50,292 nt of DNA, from the NCBI RefSeq assembly GCF_011694515.1, contig NZ_CP050192.1, positions 183,540 to 233,831 on the forward strand. Direction: 5' to 3'. The position numbers were made by a program, and so were the translations under genes. Shown here in pieces: positions 15,789 through 26,032 of this stretch. The stretch comes from Mycobacterium sp. DL592 (GTDB taxonomy: Bacteria; Actinomycetota; Actinomycetes; Mycobacteriales; Mycobacteriaceae). The notes under the pieces were generated by a model. It saw nothing but the letters and a program-made list of their open reading frames with translations, was not told the origin of the DNA and made no database searches. Each line of letters begins with the position of its first letter. The stretch's first letter is position 1.

Positions 15789-18287
15789 ATGGGTGCTTCG
15801 AGGTTTGTAGGCCGAGTCGGCGGATTAGCGGTGTCCCTGGGGGTCGGCGCCGCCCTGTTGTCCTCCGGATGTGGTCTGGCATGGGCGGACGGCTCGACCG
15901 GAGCAGCGGCCACCTCCGGCACTGACAACTCCAGCTCGGCCGACGCCGGCTCGTCCGGCTCGCACGCGAAGGCCACCGGCGGCACCCGGCGGGCGGCCTC
16001 CGACACCGGCAAGGTGAGCAGCAGCGGCGGCGCGCAGAGCAGCTCGAAGCACTCGGCCAGCGTCACGCTGACGAGCCCGACTACCTCGTCCGACACTGCC
16101 CCCGCGGCCGCGACAGCCACCGGCGGATCGGCTGAGCCCACCAGTTATGCGGCGGTGTCCACCATCGCCGCACCGTCGACCTCGACCGTCGGTTCGGTGA
16201 ACCCCATCGCGCCGACGACGGCCACTCCCGCGACCGGCGGCCCGGCCGCGCCGGTCGACTCGCCGCTGGCTCTGGCGCTGGCCGCGTTCACCCGCCGCGA
16301 GGCAGCCGGCACGCTCAGCGCCGCCAACGTCACCGCGCAGACCACCGCGTCGTTGACCGTCGGCAGCAACCCGATCGTCGTCACCCCAACCCTGGCCATC
16401 GACAACGGCGTCATCGTCGGCCAGAACTACGTCACCGCGCCCGTGGGCGCCACCCTCGTCTACACCCTGATCGGCGCCCCGGACAAGGGCGGCAAGGTCA
16501 CGTTCTCGGCGACCACCGATCCCAACTACGTGCTGGGCAACTTCAGTTACTTGCCCGATCAGTCGGTTCTCACCGGCGCCACCAACGAGAAGTTCACCAT
16601 CATGGTGGCCCAGAACACGGGGTTCGATCAGTTCGTGGGCAGCATCCCGATCCTCGGTTCGCTGGCCACCCCGATCATCAACGCCCTGCACCAGACGCCG
16701 ATCCTCGGTGACCTGCTGGCACCGGTCATCGGCTACGCCAGCTTCGCGACGTTCAACTCCAACACCGTGCTGCCGAGCACCGCCCCGGTGGCCTACACCT
16801 ACAAGATGTCGTCGTTCGACGGCGCCCTGATCAGCGTCAACTGGTTCCCCGCCGTGGGCCTTGCGGCCGGGGACAAGCAGCAGACCGTGCTCGACGGTCC
16901 CGGTCTGGCCACCGCCGGCCAGACCGACCCATACCAGCTCTACGGCATCTCCGGGCTGACGGCGGGTGTGTCCCAGCTCCGTTCGGCCGGCTTCAACGTC
17001 GTCACCTGGGATCCGCGCGGCGAGTTCGCCTCCGGCGGCGTCCTGCAGCTGGACAACCCCTTCTTCGAGGGCCGCGACGTCTCGGCCATCGTCAGCTGGG
17101 TCGCCGGCCTGTCCGCTTCCAAGCTCGACAGCCCCGGGGACCCCGTCGTCGGTATGGTCGGCGGTTCCTACGGTGGCGGCATCCAGCTGACCAGCGCGGC
17201 CACCGATCCCCGCATCGACGCCATCGTTCCGGGTATCGCCTGGAACTCGCTGAACAACTCGCTGTACCCCGATGGCGCGTTCAAGACGGCCTACGGGTCG
17301 CTGCTGCTGCTGTCGCTGATCACCTCCGGCGCCCGGATCAACAACCAGATCTACCTCGGTGTGCTCTCCGGCGACCTGATCGGCTACCTGAGCCAGACCG
17401 CGCAGGCCGTGTTGAGCAGCAGCGGCCCGACCTCGCTGCTGAACAACCTGAAGATTCCGGTGCTGTTCCTGCAGGGCACCGTCGACGTGCTGTTCACGCT
17501 GCAGCAGGCCATCGATAACGCCCAGACCGTGCTGGCCAACGGCAACACCGACCTCAAGATGGTCTGGTACTGCGGCGGCCATGGCGTGTGCCTGACCGGG
17601 CCGACGTCGCCGAACCCGAACATCGCCGACACCATCACGTTCCTCAACCAGCAGCTGAAGGGGATCACGCCCCCGGTGGGCACGGAGATCCCGACGTTCC
17701 AGTACACCGACCAGAAGGGCAACTGGTATCAGTCCACCAACCTTCCGGTGTCGGGCAGCCCGTTCTTCGGCACCCCGGTTCAGGTGCTCAACAACGCTGA
17801 CGGCGGAGTGCTGGGGATCGTGCCGTTCCTCGGCGGATCCGGGCCGGGATCGGGCAACCCGCCTTACCAGGCGACGCTGCCGTACTCGCTGGGGCTGGCC
17901 TCGAAGGCCTCGAACGCGATCAACGTTGCGGTCAACACCAACGGGATCAGCCAGATCGTCGGGGCACCCACGCTGAGCTTCGACTACCAGGGTCTGGGCA
18001 CCAACCGCTTCGTCTATGCCCAGCTGGTCGACAATGCCACCGGCCTGGTGGTCGGTAACCTGGTCACGCCGGTCCCCGTGACGATGGACGGCCAGAACCA
18101 CACCGCCACCATCAACATGGAGAACATCGTCTACACCGTCGCCAACCCGAACGTCGACAACCTCACGCTGCAGATCACCAGCTCGACCACGGCGTACTGG
18201 AGCCTGTCGTCGTTCGGCGCGGTCAAGATCTCCAACATCAACCTGACGTTGCCGACCCCGGCGACGATCACCCCGGAAACGCTCTAG
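15789..18287 (+). CDS. Exported CocE/NonD-like alpha/beta hydrolase with Ser/Thr-rich linker
   Basis: An 832-residue exported protein with a strong site AGGAGGAA before its ATG. Signal peptide to about 34 (AWA-DG), a Ser/Thr/Ala-rich region to about 150, a possible Ig-like or beta-rich mycobacterial surface module at about 195-275 (TPTLAIDNGVIVGQNYV), then an alpha/beta-hydrolase of the X-Pro dipeptidyl-peptidase/CocE type: GGSYGG with nucleophile Ser460, acid Asp566 in GTVDVLF, base His598 in GGHGV. A C-terminal beta domain (about 680-832) fits the jelly-roll of that family. Probable secreted esterase or peptidase. A strong hairpin ends the gene. Cys28 is unlikely to be lipidated because the preceding residues do not match a lipobox. 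Confidence 0.83.
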   Translation: MGASRFVGRVGGLAVSLGVGAALLSSGCGLAWADGSTGAAATSGTDNSSSADAGSSGSHAKATGGTRRAASDTGKVSSSGGAQSSSKHSASVTLTSPTTSSDTAPAAATATGGSAEPTSYAAVSTIAAPSTSTVGSVNPIAPTTATPATGGPAAPVDSPLALALAAFTRREAAGTLSAANVTAQTTASLTVGSNPIVVTPTLAIDNGVIVGQNYVTAPVGATLVYTLIGAPDKGGKVTFSATTDPNYVLGNFSYLPDQSVLTGATNEKFTIMVAQNTGFDQFVGSIPILGSLATPIINALHQTPILGDLLAPVIGYASFATFNSNTVLPSTAPVAYTYKMSSFDGALISVNWFPAVGLAAGDKQQTVLDGPGLATAGQTDPYQLYGISGLTAGVSQLRSAGFNVVTWDPRGEFASGGVLQLDNPFFEGRDVSAIVSWVAGLSASKLDSPGDPVVGMVGGSYGGGIQLTSAATDPRIDAIVPGIAWNSLNNSLYPDGAFKTAYGSLLLLSLITSGARINNQIYLGVLSGDLIGYLSQTAQAVLSSSGPTSLLNNLKIPVLFLQGTVDVLFTLQQAIDNAQTVLANGNTDLKMVWYCGGHGVCLTGPTSPNPNIADTITFLNQQLKGITPPVGTEIPTFQYTDQKGNWYQSTNLPVSGSPFFGTPVQVLNNADGGVLGIVPFLGGSGPGSGNPPYQATLPYSLGLASKASNAINVAVNTNGISQIVGAPTLSFDYQGLGTNRFVYAQLVDNATGLVVGNLVTPVPVTMDGQNHTATINMENIVYTVANPNVDNLTLQITSSTTAYWSLSSFGAVKISNINLTLPTPATITPETL

Positions 18288-18298
18288 ATTTCCGGGTC

Positions 18299-18333
18299 CA
18301 GCCAGCCGGTTGCCTACAGCAGCCGGCTGGCTG
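18299..18333. terminator. Bidirectional terminator hairpin
   Basis: 14-bp stem CAGCCAGCCGGTTG (18299-18312) with CAGCCGGCTGGCTG (18320-18333), one G-T pair, 7-nt loop. It lies 12 bp after the hydrolase stop, and its loop contains the stop codon of the convergent cutinase gene. There is no U-run, which is usual in mycobacteria. Confidence 0.8.
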
Positions 18334-18964
18334 CGTACCGCACGCCCTGGCCGACGGTGCCTGATTCGATGTACCTGCCGTGTGCGATGAGGTCGATTCC
18401 TGTCGAGCAGATCGGGTCGCCCGACACGCACAGGTCGATCGTCTTGGAGCCGTAGAGCGTGCTCCTGCCGGGCTGCGGTCCACCGCCGACCTTGCGGGAC
18501 GGGTTGCCGAACAACACCACCGCAGCGACGTGGCCGGCGACCGCAGCGGGCATCGCGGTCTCAGCCGTGAAGGCGGTGCCGGAGTCGGCGGTGAGCGCGT
18601 CCATGACATTGGCCCCTTGCGAGTAGCCGCTGAGCACCAATCGGGTGGCGGGGCAGGCGGCCACCAGGTTCTGCACGTAAACCCAAGTGGCTGAAGCACC
18701 TTGGGCAGTGGACGCGCTGATGTCCAGATTCGCCGGATAGTCGACTCCGTACACCGCGAGCGACTTCGGCGCCACCTGAGCGCTCAGGGTGTTGACGAAT
18801 GCCTGGCCGACGGAGTCGACCGGGGGAGTGGTGTTGGCGCCCCGCGCGTAGACCACCTGGACATCGGGGCACGGTGCGGCAAGGGCGGGCGGTGCGGATG
18901 TCAACGGGGCGACGAGCGTGATGACCGCTGCAGCAACCATGTGAACCGGACGGTTGGGGGGCAC
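18314..18964 (-). CDS. Cutinase family serine esterase
   Basis: A secreted 216-residue cutinase-like protein, probably acting on lipid esters outside the cell. Signal peptide of about 29 residues ending ALAAPCPD. The catalytic triad is visible: Ser115 in GYSQG, Asp183 in SGDPIC and His195 in AHGRY. Four Cys (32, 104, 179, 186) match the two disulfides of the family. In M. tuberculosis a cutinase gene (Rv3724 region) lies at the equivalent place next to the lucA homologue. The stop lies inside a terminator hairpin shared with the convergent hydrolase gene. Substrate (polyester, triacylglycerol or phospholipid) not predictable. Confidence 0.9.
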   Translation of the reverse strand: MPPNRPVHMVAAAVITLVAPLTSAPPALAAPCPDVQVVYARGANTTPPVDSVGQAFVNTLSAQVAPKSLAVYGVDYPANLDISASTAQGASATWVYVQNLVAACPATRLVLSGYSQGANVMDALTADSGTAFTAETAMPAAVAGHVAAVVLFGNPSRKVGGGPQPGRSTLYGSKTIDLCVSGDPICSTGIDLIAHGRYIESGTVGQGVRYAASRLL

Positions 18965-19102
18965 CGGCGGATCGTGACACTGTGTTGACCTGGGTGATCG
19001 CAGGCGCGCCGAGTCCGGCGGCAGCCTATCGGCAAGCTCACATCAGCGGCGAAGTGTGTCAAAGGATTTGTCGCACAACAACCTTGGTAGATGCGCCCGG
19101 CT

Positions 19103-20182
19103 TCAGGCTTTCCGCGCCAGCGGAGTCACCCCGCGGGCGTTGGGCAGTGGTAGGTCGTTGTAGGTCGCGATACCCGGCGCGGCCGCGACGACGGCCGGGA
19201 TGGCGTGGATCGGCGGCATCGCTGTCATGATGTGGCCGAGGACGAAGAAGTCCTCGATGGACGTTGCATTCTCGATCAGGTCCGGCGGCGGCAGGAAGCC
19301 GACGGTCATGGTGACCGTCGGGCGGCCATCGATGGTGATCTTCCAGCCGTCGCCGTCGAGCTTCCAGTCGGGATCGAGGGTCTGACCCTTGCGCCACCGG
19401 ACATTGAGGTCGATGACGGTTGCGCCGTCGACCCGACCCTGCCAGCTGGCGTAGACCCCGGCCACATGGCCGGCGGGGATGGTCCAGGACGCCATCACGA
19501 GATCCTCAGTGGTCTGGGCATATTCGGCTTCGCAGACGATCTCGTCGAGTTCCACGCCGAGCGAGTCGGCCACCAGCGCAACCGCCTCGGCGAAGATCGC
19601 CGTGCCTTCGGCGGCCTTGTCCGGCAGCTCGGGATCGTCGATGCGCATACCGAAACCGCACGGCCGCTCGGTGTCGGGGGAGTCGTAGAGCGTGGTGTCG
19701 GCAGACTCGGCGATGGTGACTTTGTCAACGCGGTCGCAGGCGGTCGTCGCGACGATCGCGAGCAGCTCGGCGAAGCCGGGACTGACACCTGAGCCGAACA
19801 TCGTCGACCCGCCGGCTATGCAGGCCTCGAGGATGCGGGTGCGATCCTCGCCGAGGTTGTGGCCGGTGACGAAGGATGCCGAGGCGACGACGTTGACCCC
19901 GGCCGACAGGATGCGGACCAGTTCGTCGACGTCGTTCCACATCGGGTTGTAGACCACGCAGTCCGGCTTGAGTGCCAGCAGGGCGTCGACGTCATTGGTG
20001 GCCGTCACGCCGAGCGGCTCGATGCCGACCAGCTCGCCGACGTCGCGGCCTGCTTTGTCCGGCGACCAGGCGTAGCAGCCGACGAGTTCGAGGGTGGGGT
20101 TGGCCGCGATGGCCGCTACCGAGCTTTTTCCGACGTTGCCTGTCGTCCACTGGACGACCCGATACGGGGCGATGTTGTGCAC
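19103..20182 (-). CDS. DapB-like NAD(P)H-dependent amine dehydrogenase family protein
   Basis: A 359-residue oxidoreductase with an N-terminal Rossmann fold (VVQWTTGNVGKSSVAAI, the TGNVGK cofactor loop) typical of the dihydrodipicolinate-reductase-like superfamily, and a C-terminal domain similar to 2,4-diaminopentanoate dehydrogenase. Mycobacteria carry many paralogues whose substrates are mostly unknown. Cytosolic, no signal. It sits alone between lucA and the cutinase on the same strand, 63 bp after lucA and 138 bp before the cutinase start. Family is secure; reaction is not. Confidence 0.82.
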   Translation of the reverse strand: MHNIAPYRVVQWTTGNVGKSSVAAIAANPTLELVGCYAWSPDKAGRDVGELVGIEPLGVTATNDVDALLALKPDCVVYNPMWNDVDELVRILSAGVNVVASASFVTGHNLGEDRTRILEACIAGGSTMFGSGVSPGFAELLAIVATTACDRVDKVTIAESADTTLYDSPDTERPCGFGMRIDDPELPDKAAEGTAIFAEAVALVADSLGVELDEIVCEAEYAQTTEDLVMASWTIPAGHVAGVYASWQGRVDGATVIDLNVRWRKGQTLDPDWKLDGDGWKITIDGRPTVTMTVGFLPPPDLIENATSIEDFFVLGHIMTAMPPIHAIPAVVAAAPGIATYNDLPLPNARGVTPLARKA

Positions 20183-20245
20183 TCGCTCAGCATAGGAGCA
20201 CGCGGTCGTGGAGATCGCCCCATTGCGTCGATCTCGACGCGGCGA

Positions 20246-20980
20246 TCACTCTTCGAGGGTGACGCTGCCGCGGCTGCTGCGCCGCAGGCGATGCTTGGTC
20301 TTGCCGGTCGGCCGCTTGTTGCGGAGAGCGCCGGTTTCGGATTCGGGCTCGGTTTCGGCGGCGACCTCAGGCTCGGACTCGGCGGGCTGTTCGTCGTCCG
20401 CAGATTCCTCGGCTTCGGGCTCAGCCTCAGGCTCGGCCTTCTCTTCGACTGCCTCGGTCTCGTCGGACTCGGCCTCGGCTTCCTCGGCTTCATCGGCCGC
20501 TTCGTCGGCTTGCTTGCCGCGCTTGCGTCGCGGCTTCTTCTCCTTGGGCGGCTTGGGCACCTGTTCGGCGACAAAGGAGAGGTAGAACGCCCCTAACGCC
20601 AGGACCGCCACCGCAGCGGCCGCGCCGTAGACGCCGAACAGCCAGGGCCCGGCGGTCTGCAGGCTCAGCCAGATCTCGGCGATCGCCGTGACCACGATCA
20701 GCGCACCGGCGACCACGTGCAGGATCAGCGACCACAGCCGCAGCCGCAGCGCCAGGGCGGGTGTGCCCAACGCAGGCTCACGGGTGCGCTCCAGAGTCAG
20801 TAGCACCGGCAGCGCGGCCACACCGAACAACAACCCAGTGACGATGCGCAGCACCGTCCCGAGCGTGTGCGACGTATCGCCCATGAGCTCCCACCACCGC
20901 GGCAGGACGAACAGGAAATACAGGACGCCCCCGATCAGCCACACCGTCAGGTGCACTGCCGTCGCGGTGAAGCGACCCAT
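20246..20980 (-). CDS. lucA: LucA-like membrane protein (Rv3723 homologue)
   Basis: In M. tuberculosis LucA (Rv3723) stabilises Mce1 and Mce4 transporters for fatty acid and cholesterol uptake. The 244-residue protein starts at ATG 20980 with AGGAGGGG directly upstream. It has four hydrophobic helices at about 7-27, 41-62, 84-105 and 112-138, a basic patch PPKEKKPRRKRGK (about 144-156), and a long Glu/Ala-rich acidic tail (about 158-220) that turns basic at the end. The tail looks disordered and cytosolic. Its place next to tRNA-Ser, SRP RNA and aspC matches Rv3723. Confidence 0.88.
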   Translation of the reverse strand: MGRFTATAVHLTVWLIGGVLYFLFVLPRWWELMGDTSHTLGTVLRIVTGLLFGVAALPVLLTLERTREPALGTPALALRLRLWSLILHVVAGALIVVTAIAEIWLSLQTAGPWLFGVYGAAAAVAVLALGAFYLSFVAEQVPKPPKEKKPRRKRGKQADEAADEAEEAEAESDETEAVEEKAEPEAEPEAEESADDEQPAESEPEVAAETEPESETGALRNKRPTGKTKHRLRRSSRGSVTLEE

Positions 20981-20999
20981 ACCCCTCCTAATGCTGTGA

Positions 21000-21047
21000 A
21001 TCCGAGGTGCGATCAGGTGGTGACTCACCCCCGATCGCACCTCGGAT
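21000..21047 (-). terminator. Terminator of the tRNA-Ser transcript
   Basis: Perfect 15-bp stem: 21000-21014 pairs with 21033-21047 (core CCGAGGTGCGATC/GATCGCACCTCGG), with an 18-nt loop that itself contains GGTG/CACC. It begins 7 bp beyond the tRNA 3' end in the direction of transcription and lies upstream of lucA, so it separates the two units. It could alternatively be a protein site in the lucA promoter. Confidence 0.75.
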
Positions 21048-21053
21048 CAGGTG

Positions 21054-21139
21054 CGGAGGATAGGGGATTTGAACCCCTGAGGGCTATTAACCCAACCCGC
21101 GTTCCAGGCGAGCGCCATAGGCCACTAGGCGAATCCTCC
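21054..21139 (-). tRNA. serV: tRNA-Ser (anticodon GGA)
   Basis: 86-nt class II tRNA. Acceptor stem GGAGGAT/ATCCTCC with discriminator G, D arm with GCC...GGC pairing, anticodon loop CTGGAAC giving GGA, a long variable arm (TTGGGTTAATAGCCCTC region), and T arm AGGGG-TTCAAAT-CCCCT. The CCA end is not encoded (the DNA continues CAC). The GGA anticodon reads UCC and UCU. Anticodon and class are read directly; the gene letter is from memory and could differ. Confidence 0.93.
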
Positions 21140-21183
21140 GTCGGCAATGGTAGCCGACTCGGAAGGCGCTCGGATCCGGCTGG

Positions 21184-21212
21184 CTGACAGTCCCGGTTGG
21201 CACGCGTATTAG
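21184..21212 (+). promoter_or_regulatory. Promoter of the 4.5S RNA gene
   Basis: CTGACA (21184-21189, -35, five of six consensus bases) and TATTAG (21207-21212, -10, four of six) are separated by exactly 17 bp and end 9 bp before the start of the RNA stem. This is a good SigA-type promoter. Confidence 0.7.
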
Positions 21213-21221
21213 ACTCGCTGT

Positions 21222-22667
<1,446 letters not shown>

Positions 22668-22676
22668 CCTTCACCC

Positions 22677-24557
22677 GTGGCGCTCTACCGCAAGTACCGG
22701 CCGGCAACCTTCGCCGAGGTCGTTGGGCAGGAGCACGTCACCGAGCCGCTGTCGACCGCATTGTCGGCAGGCCGGATCAACCACGCCTATCTGTTCTCCG
22801 GCCCGCGAGGGTGTGGAAAGACCTCGTCGGCGCGCATCCTGGCCCGGTCCCTGAACTGCGAGCAGGGGCCCACACCCACCCCGTGCGGGGTATGCGACTC
22901 CTGCGTGGCCCTGGCCCCTAACGGGCCGGGCAACCTGGACGTCACCGAACTCGACGCCGCCAGCCACGGCGGTGTGGACGACACCCGCGAACTGCGTGAC
23001 CGGGCGTTCTACGCACCCGCCCAGTCGCGCTACCGCATCTTCATCATCGACGAAGCGCACATGGTCACCACCGCGGGATTCAACGCGCTGCTCAAGATCG
23101 TCGAGGAGCCGCCCGAGCACCTGATCTTCGTGTTCGCCACCACCGAGCCGGAGAAGGTGCTGCCGACCATCCGCTCGCGTACCCACCACTATCCGTTCCG
23201 GCTGCTGGCGCCGCGCACCATGCGGTCGCTGATCGAGCGCATCCTGGCCTCCGAGGACGTCGAGGTCGACGACGCCGTCTTCCCGCTCGTGATCCGGGCC
23301 GGTGGCGGCTCGCCACGCGACACCCTCTCGGTCCTCGACCAGCTGCTGGCCGGGGCCCAGGACAACCGGGTGCACTACCAGCGGGCGCTGGGGCTGCTCG
23401 GTGCCACCGACGTCGCGCTGATCGACGACGCGGTGGACGCTCTGTCGGCCGGTGACGCGGCCGCCCTGTTCGGTGCGGTCGAGTCGGTGATCGACGCCGG
23501 CCACGACCCGCGCCGATTCGCCGTCGACCTCCTCGAGCGGTTCCGCGATTTGATTGTGCTGCAAGCGGTTCCGGATGCCGCCAGCCGTGGTGTGGTGGAC
23601 GCCCCCGATGACGTCCTGGAGCGGATGCGGGACCAGGCAGAGCGGGTCGGCCCGGCCACGCTGGCCCGCTACGCCGAGGTCGTCCATGCCGGGCTGGGGG
23701 AGATGCGTGGCGCGACGGCGCCGCGGCTGCTGCTGGAGGTGGTGTGCGCCCGGCTGCTGTTGCCGTCGGCCAGCGACACCGAGTCAGCGCTGCTGCAGCG
23801 CATCGAGCGCATCGAAACCCGGTTGGACATCTCGATTCCGGCGGGCGAAGCAGCCATGGGTGCGGCGGCGGCCCCGCCCGCCAAGCAATACGTGCGCAAG
23901 ACGCAGGCACCTGCCGTCGAGGCGGCACCCGCCGCCGCACCATCGGCCCCTCAGCCGACCCCGGTCGCCAAGCCGGAGCCGGTGGTCCGGCCCGAGCCCG
24001 TCGCCGAGCCCGAACCTGTTGCCGCACCGGAACCCGTGGCCCCGCCGGAACCCGTCATCGAACCGGTGTCCCGGCCCGAGCCTGTTGCCCCGGCTGCGGC
24101 AGCCGGTGAGCCCGGGGCGGCGGCGGTCCGCAGCATGTGGTCGACGGTGCGCGAGAAGGTCCGTCAGCGCAGCCGCACCACCGAGGTGATGCTGGCCGGT
24201 GCGGTGGTCCGTGCCGTCGAGGGCGACACCCTGGTCCTGGCCCACGAATCGGCGCCGCTGGCAAAGCGGTTGGCCGAGCAGCGCAATGCCGATGTCATCC
24301 GCGACGCGCTCAAAGACGCCCTCGGGGTCGACTGGCGAATCCGCTGCGAGGTCGGTGCGGGCCAGCCCGTCGCCGCCGCCGCCGAACCACTGCCGCCCGA
24401 GCCGGCACCCGATCCGGTCGAGGCGCAACGCGCCGAAGAAGACAGCATGATCGCCGAGGTCGGCCGCGACGAGGACGCCGCACCGCGTCGCGACCCCGAA
24501 GAGGTGGCTCTGGAACTGCTGCAGACCGAGTTGGGCGCCCGCCGCATCGACGGCTGA
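22677..24557 (+). CDS. dnaX: DNA polymerase III gamma/tau subunit
   Basis: Clamp-loader ATPase, 626 residues. Walker A GPRGCGKTS (about 43-51), a zinc module with Cys in LNCEQ, PCGVC and DSC, Walker B IIDEAH, and sensor 1 FVFATTEPEK. A Pro/Glu/Ala-rich linker (about 400-480, repeats of EPV) separates the AAA+ core from the tau-type C-terminal domain. GTG start 9 bp after aspC. In many bacteria dnaX is followed directly by ybaB-recR; here those genes are 5.6 kb away, with tms and amidase genes between, as in M. tuberculosis. No obvious internal frameshift heptamer was noted. Confidence 0.95.
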   Translation: MALYRKYRPATFAEVVGQEHVTEPLSTALSAGRINHAYLFSGPRGCGKTSSARILARSLNCEQGPTPTPCGVCDSCVALAPNGPGNLDVTELDAASHGGVDDTRELRDRAFYAPAQSRYRIFIIDEAHMVTTAGFNALLKIVEEPPEHLIFVFATTEPEKVLPTIRSRTHHYPFRLLAPRTMRSLIERILASEDVEVDDAVFPLVIRAGGGSPRDTLSVLDQLLAGAQDNRVHYQRALGLLGATDVALIDDAVDALSAGDAAALFGAVESVIDAGHDPRRFAVDLLERFRDLIVLQAVPDAASRGVVDAPDDVLERMRDQAERVGPATLARYAEVVHAGLGEMRGATAPRLLLEVVCARLLLPSASDTESALLQRIERIETRLDISIPAGEAAMGAAAAPPAKQYVRKTQAPAVEAAPAAAPSAPQPTPVAKPEPVVRPEPVAEPEPVAAPEPVAPPEPVIEPVSRPEPVAPAAAAGEPGAAAVRSMWSTVREKVRQRSRTTEVMLAGAVVRAVEGDTLVLAHESAPLAKRLAEQRNADVIRDALKDALGVDWRIRCEVGAGQPVAAAAEPLPPEPAPDPVEAQRAEEDSMIAEVGRDEDAAPRRDPEEVALELLQTELGARRIDG

Positions 24558-24691
24558 CAACGCGAATTCGCTGTGTGGTCGCTGAGATCGGCCATCCCCG
24601 GCGTGCGGAACGCCCCGATGCCCCCTACTGTCGACCACACATGCGGTCCGCCCCCGGGCCGCGCCCGGAGGCAGAACGGAACGAATCGGCG

Positions 24692-25051
24692 ATGCCCACG
24701 ACTCTTCTGACCCGGCGGCTCACGGCCGCGGCGTTCGGTGCGTTCACGCTGGCGCTGGTGGGTGTAGCGCCGGCCGCCTCCGCCGACCCGCCACCGAACT
24801 GCACTGCCGCCGACCTCGAAGGTGTGCGCACCGGTGTGCAGTTCGCGACCTCGGCGTACCTGTTCACCCATCCCGACGTGAACGCCTTCTTCAGCAGCCT
24901 CGGCGGGCTGCCGCGCGCCCAGGTGCTGGCCAAGGTGAAGGCTTATATGGCCGCCAACCCCGATGTGAAGGCCGATATCGCTGGGATTCGACAACCGTTG
25001 CTGGACATCAAGACTCGCTGCGGAGATTCGGGCGCACCCGGCCCGTTCTGA
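24692..25051 (+). CDS. Hemophore-type heme-binding protein (MHB family)
   Basis: A 119-residue exported protein: signal peptide MPTTLLTRRLTAAAFGAFTL to about 30 (ASADPPP), then an all-helical mycobacterial heme-binding domain with YLFTHPDVNAFF, ANPDVKADI and a Cys pair (NCTAAD and KTRCGD). Such proteins (Rv0203 family) pick up heme outside the cell; tyrosine and histidine residues in the helix are candidate ligands. The start at 24692 lies at the signal peptide; an ATG at 24641 in frame adds 17 hydrophilic residues. Convergent with the Lrp gene, 3 bp between stops. Heme binding is a family inference. Confidence 0.8.
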   Translation: MPTTLLTRRLTAAAFGAFTLALVGVAPAASADPPPNCTAADLEGVRTGVQFATSAYLFTHPDVNAFFSSLGGLPRAQVLAKVKAYMAANPDVKADIAGIRQPLLDIKTRCGDSGAPGPF

Positions 25052-25054
25052 CGC

Positions 25055-25513
25055 TCACGCCGGCGCGATCCGTCGCCTGGGCAGGGGACTCGAGTACACC
25101 ACGCTGGTCGTGATGCTGCCCAGCGCGGCGAGCTTTCCGGTGATGCGCTCGAGGTCGGTCATCGACCTCGCCAACACCTTCATGATGAAGCAGTCGTTGC
25201 CCGTGACGTGATGGGCCTCAACGACTTCCGGCACCACCTCGAGCAGGTCGTGAACGGGCTTGTAGTTGCCCGACGGGAAGGCCAGCCGCACGAAAGCGGT
25301 GATGGGGTAGCCCAGCGCGGCGGCATCCACGGTCGCGGTGTAGCCGGTGATGATCCCGGCGTCCACCAACCGCCGAACGCGGTCGGCAGCCGAACTGGGT
25401 GACAGCGCGACCGTCCGGGCCAGATCGGCCATGCTGACGCGGCCGTCCGACTGCAACGTGTCGAGGATCAGCGCGTCGGTGCGATCAAGTGCGGCCCGTC
25501 GATCGTTCGGCAT
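25055..25513 (-). CDS. Lrp/AsnC family transcriptional regulator
   Basis: A 152-residue regulator: N-terminal winged helix-turn-helix (LDRTDALILDTLQSDGRVSM, then ALSPSSAADRVRRL) and a C-terminal RAM domain (about 65-145) that binds amino acids and mediates octamers. It is divergent from the rhodanese gene with 93 bp between the starts, so that promoter is the first candidate target. Effector unknown. Confidence 0.92.
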   Translation of the reverse strand: MPNDRRAALDRTDALILDTLQSDGRVSMADLARTVALSPSSAADRVRRLVDAGIITGYTATVDAAALGYPITAFVRLAFPSGNYKPVHDLLEVVPEVVEAHHVTGNDCFIMKVLARSMTDLERITGKLAALGSITTSVVYSSPLPRRRIAPA

Positions 25514-25606
25514 GAGGCGAATAATGCCACCGATTCCACGGACGTTCTCCCTGATTTGCGTTGATCAGCCCTTCCTCCGCCGTGCGAGCCGTTGTTCGAT
25601 TAGAGG

Positions 25607-26032
25607 ATGCCAGTGACTGCTCGCGAGTTCTTCGCCGCGAAGCTCGCCTTCGAAACCGACCCCGCGGACCTGGTCGCGGCCCGTCAGGCCGGGCAGTCGC
25701 CGGTTGTCGTCGACACCCGGTCGACGACCGGGTGGGGGCAGGGTCGCATCCCCGATGCGCTGCACATCCCGGGTGGCGAGCTGCGGCAGCGGGCCGACGC
25801 CGAACTGCCGGATCGCGACGCCGACATCGTCGTCTACTGCTGGGGGCCGGGCTGCAACGGCTCGACCCGCGCGGCGCTGCTGCTCACCGAACTGGGCTAC
25901 ACCCGCGTCCGTGAGCTGATCGGCGGGTTCGAGTACTGGGCCCGCGAAGGCCTGGCGATCGAGACGGCGGCGGGCCGCACCCGCCGGCCGGTGGACGGCC
26001 TCACCGCACCCGTGCCTGAGGCGTCAGCCTAG
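25607..26032 (+). CDS. Rhodanese-like sulfurtransferase
   Basis: A 141-residue single rhodanese domain. The active loop is CNGSTR in VVYCWGPGCNGSTRAALLL, a six-residue loop consistent with sulfur transfer; a second Cys five residues before it could form a disulfide or carry persulfide. DTRSTTGWGQGRIPDALHIPG is the conserved first half. No signal peptide. Divergent from an Lrp-type regulator. Its TAG stop overlaps the tmsB stop in CTAG (26029-26032). The physiological sulfur acceptor is unknown. Confidence 0.88.
   Translation: MPVTAREFFAAKLAFETDPADLVAARQAGQSPVVVDTRSTTGWGQGRIPDALHIPGGELRQRADAELPDRDADIVVYCWGPGCNGSTRAALLLTELGYTRVRELIGGFEYWAREGLAIETAAGRTRRPVDGLTAPVPEASA

Noticed and set aside
15789..15920. 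Lipoprotein signal in the CocE-like hydrolase
   Set aside because: SSGC does not fit the lipobox (Ser at -3) and a good signal peptidase I site AWA-DG follows.
15825..18431. An 868-residue open frame on the minus strand across the hydrolase gene
   Set aside because: Composition is Arg/Gly/Asp-rich with no domain, no signal and no start site; it mirrors the codon bias of the real plus-strand gene.
24558..24691. Extended start of the hemophore-type protein within 24137-24691
   Set aside because: The upstream part of the frame overlaps dnaX out of frame and is Arg-rich; the signal peptide begins at 24692.
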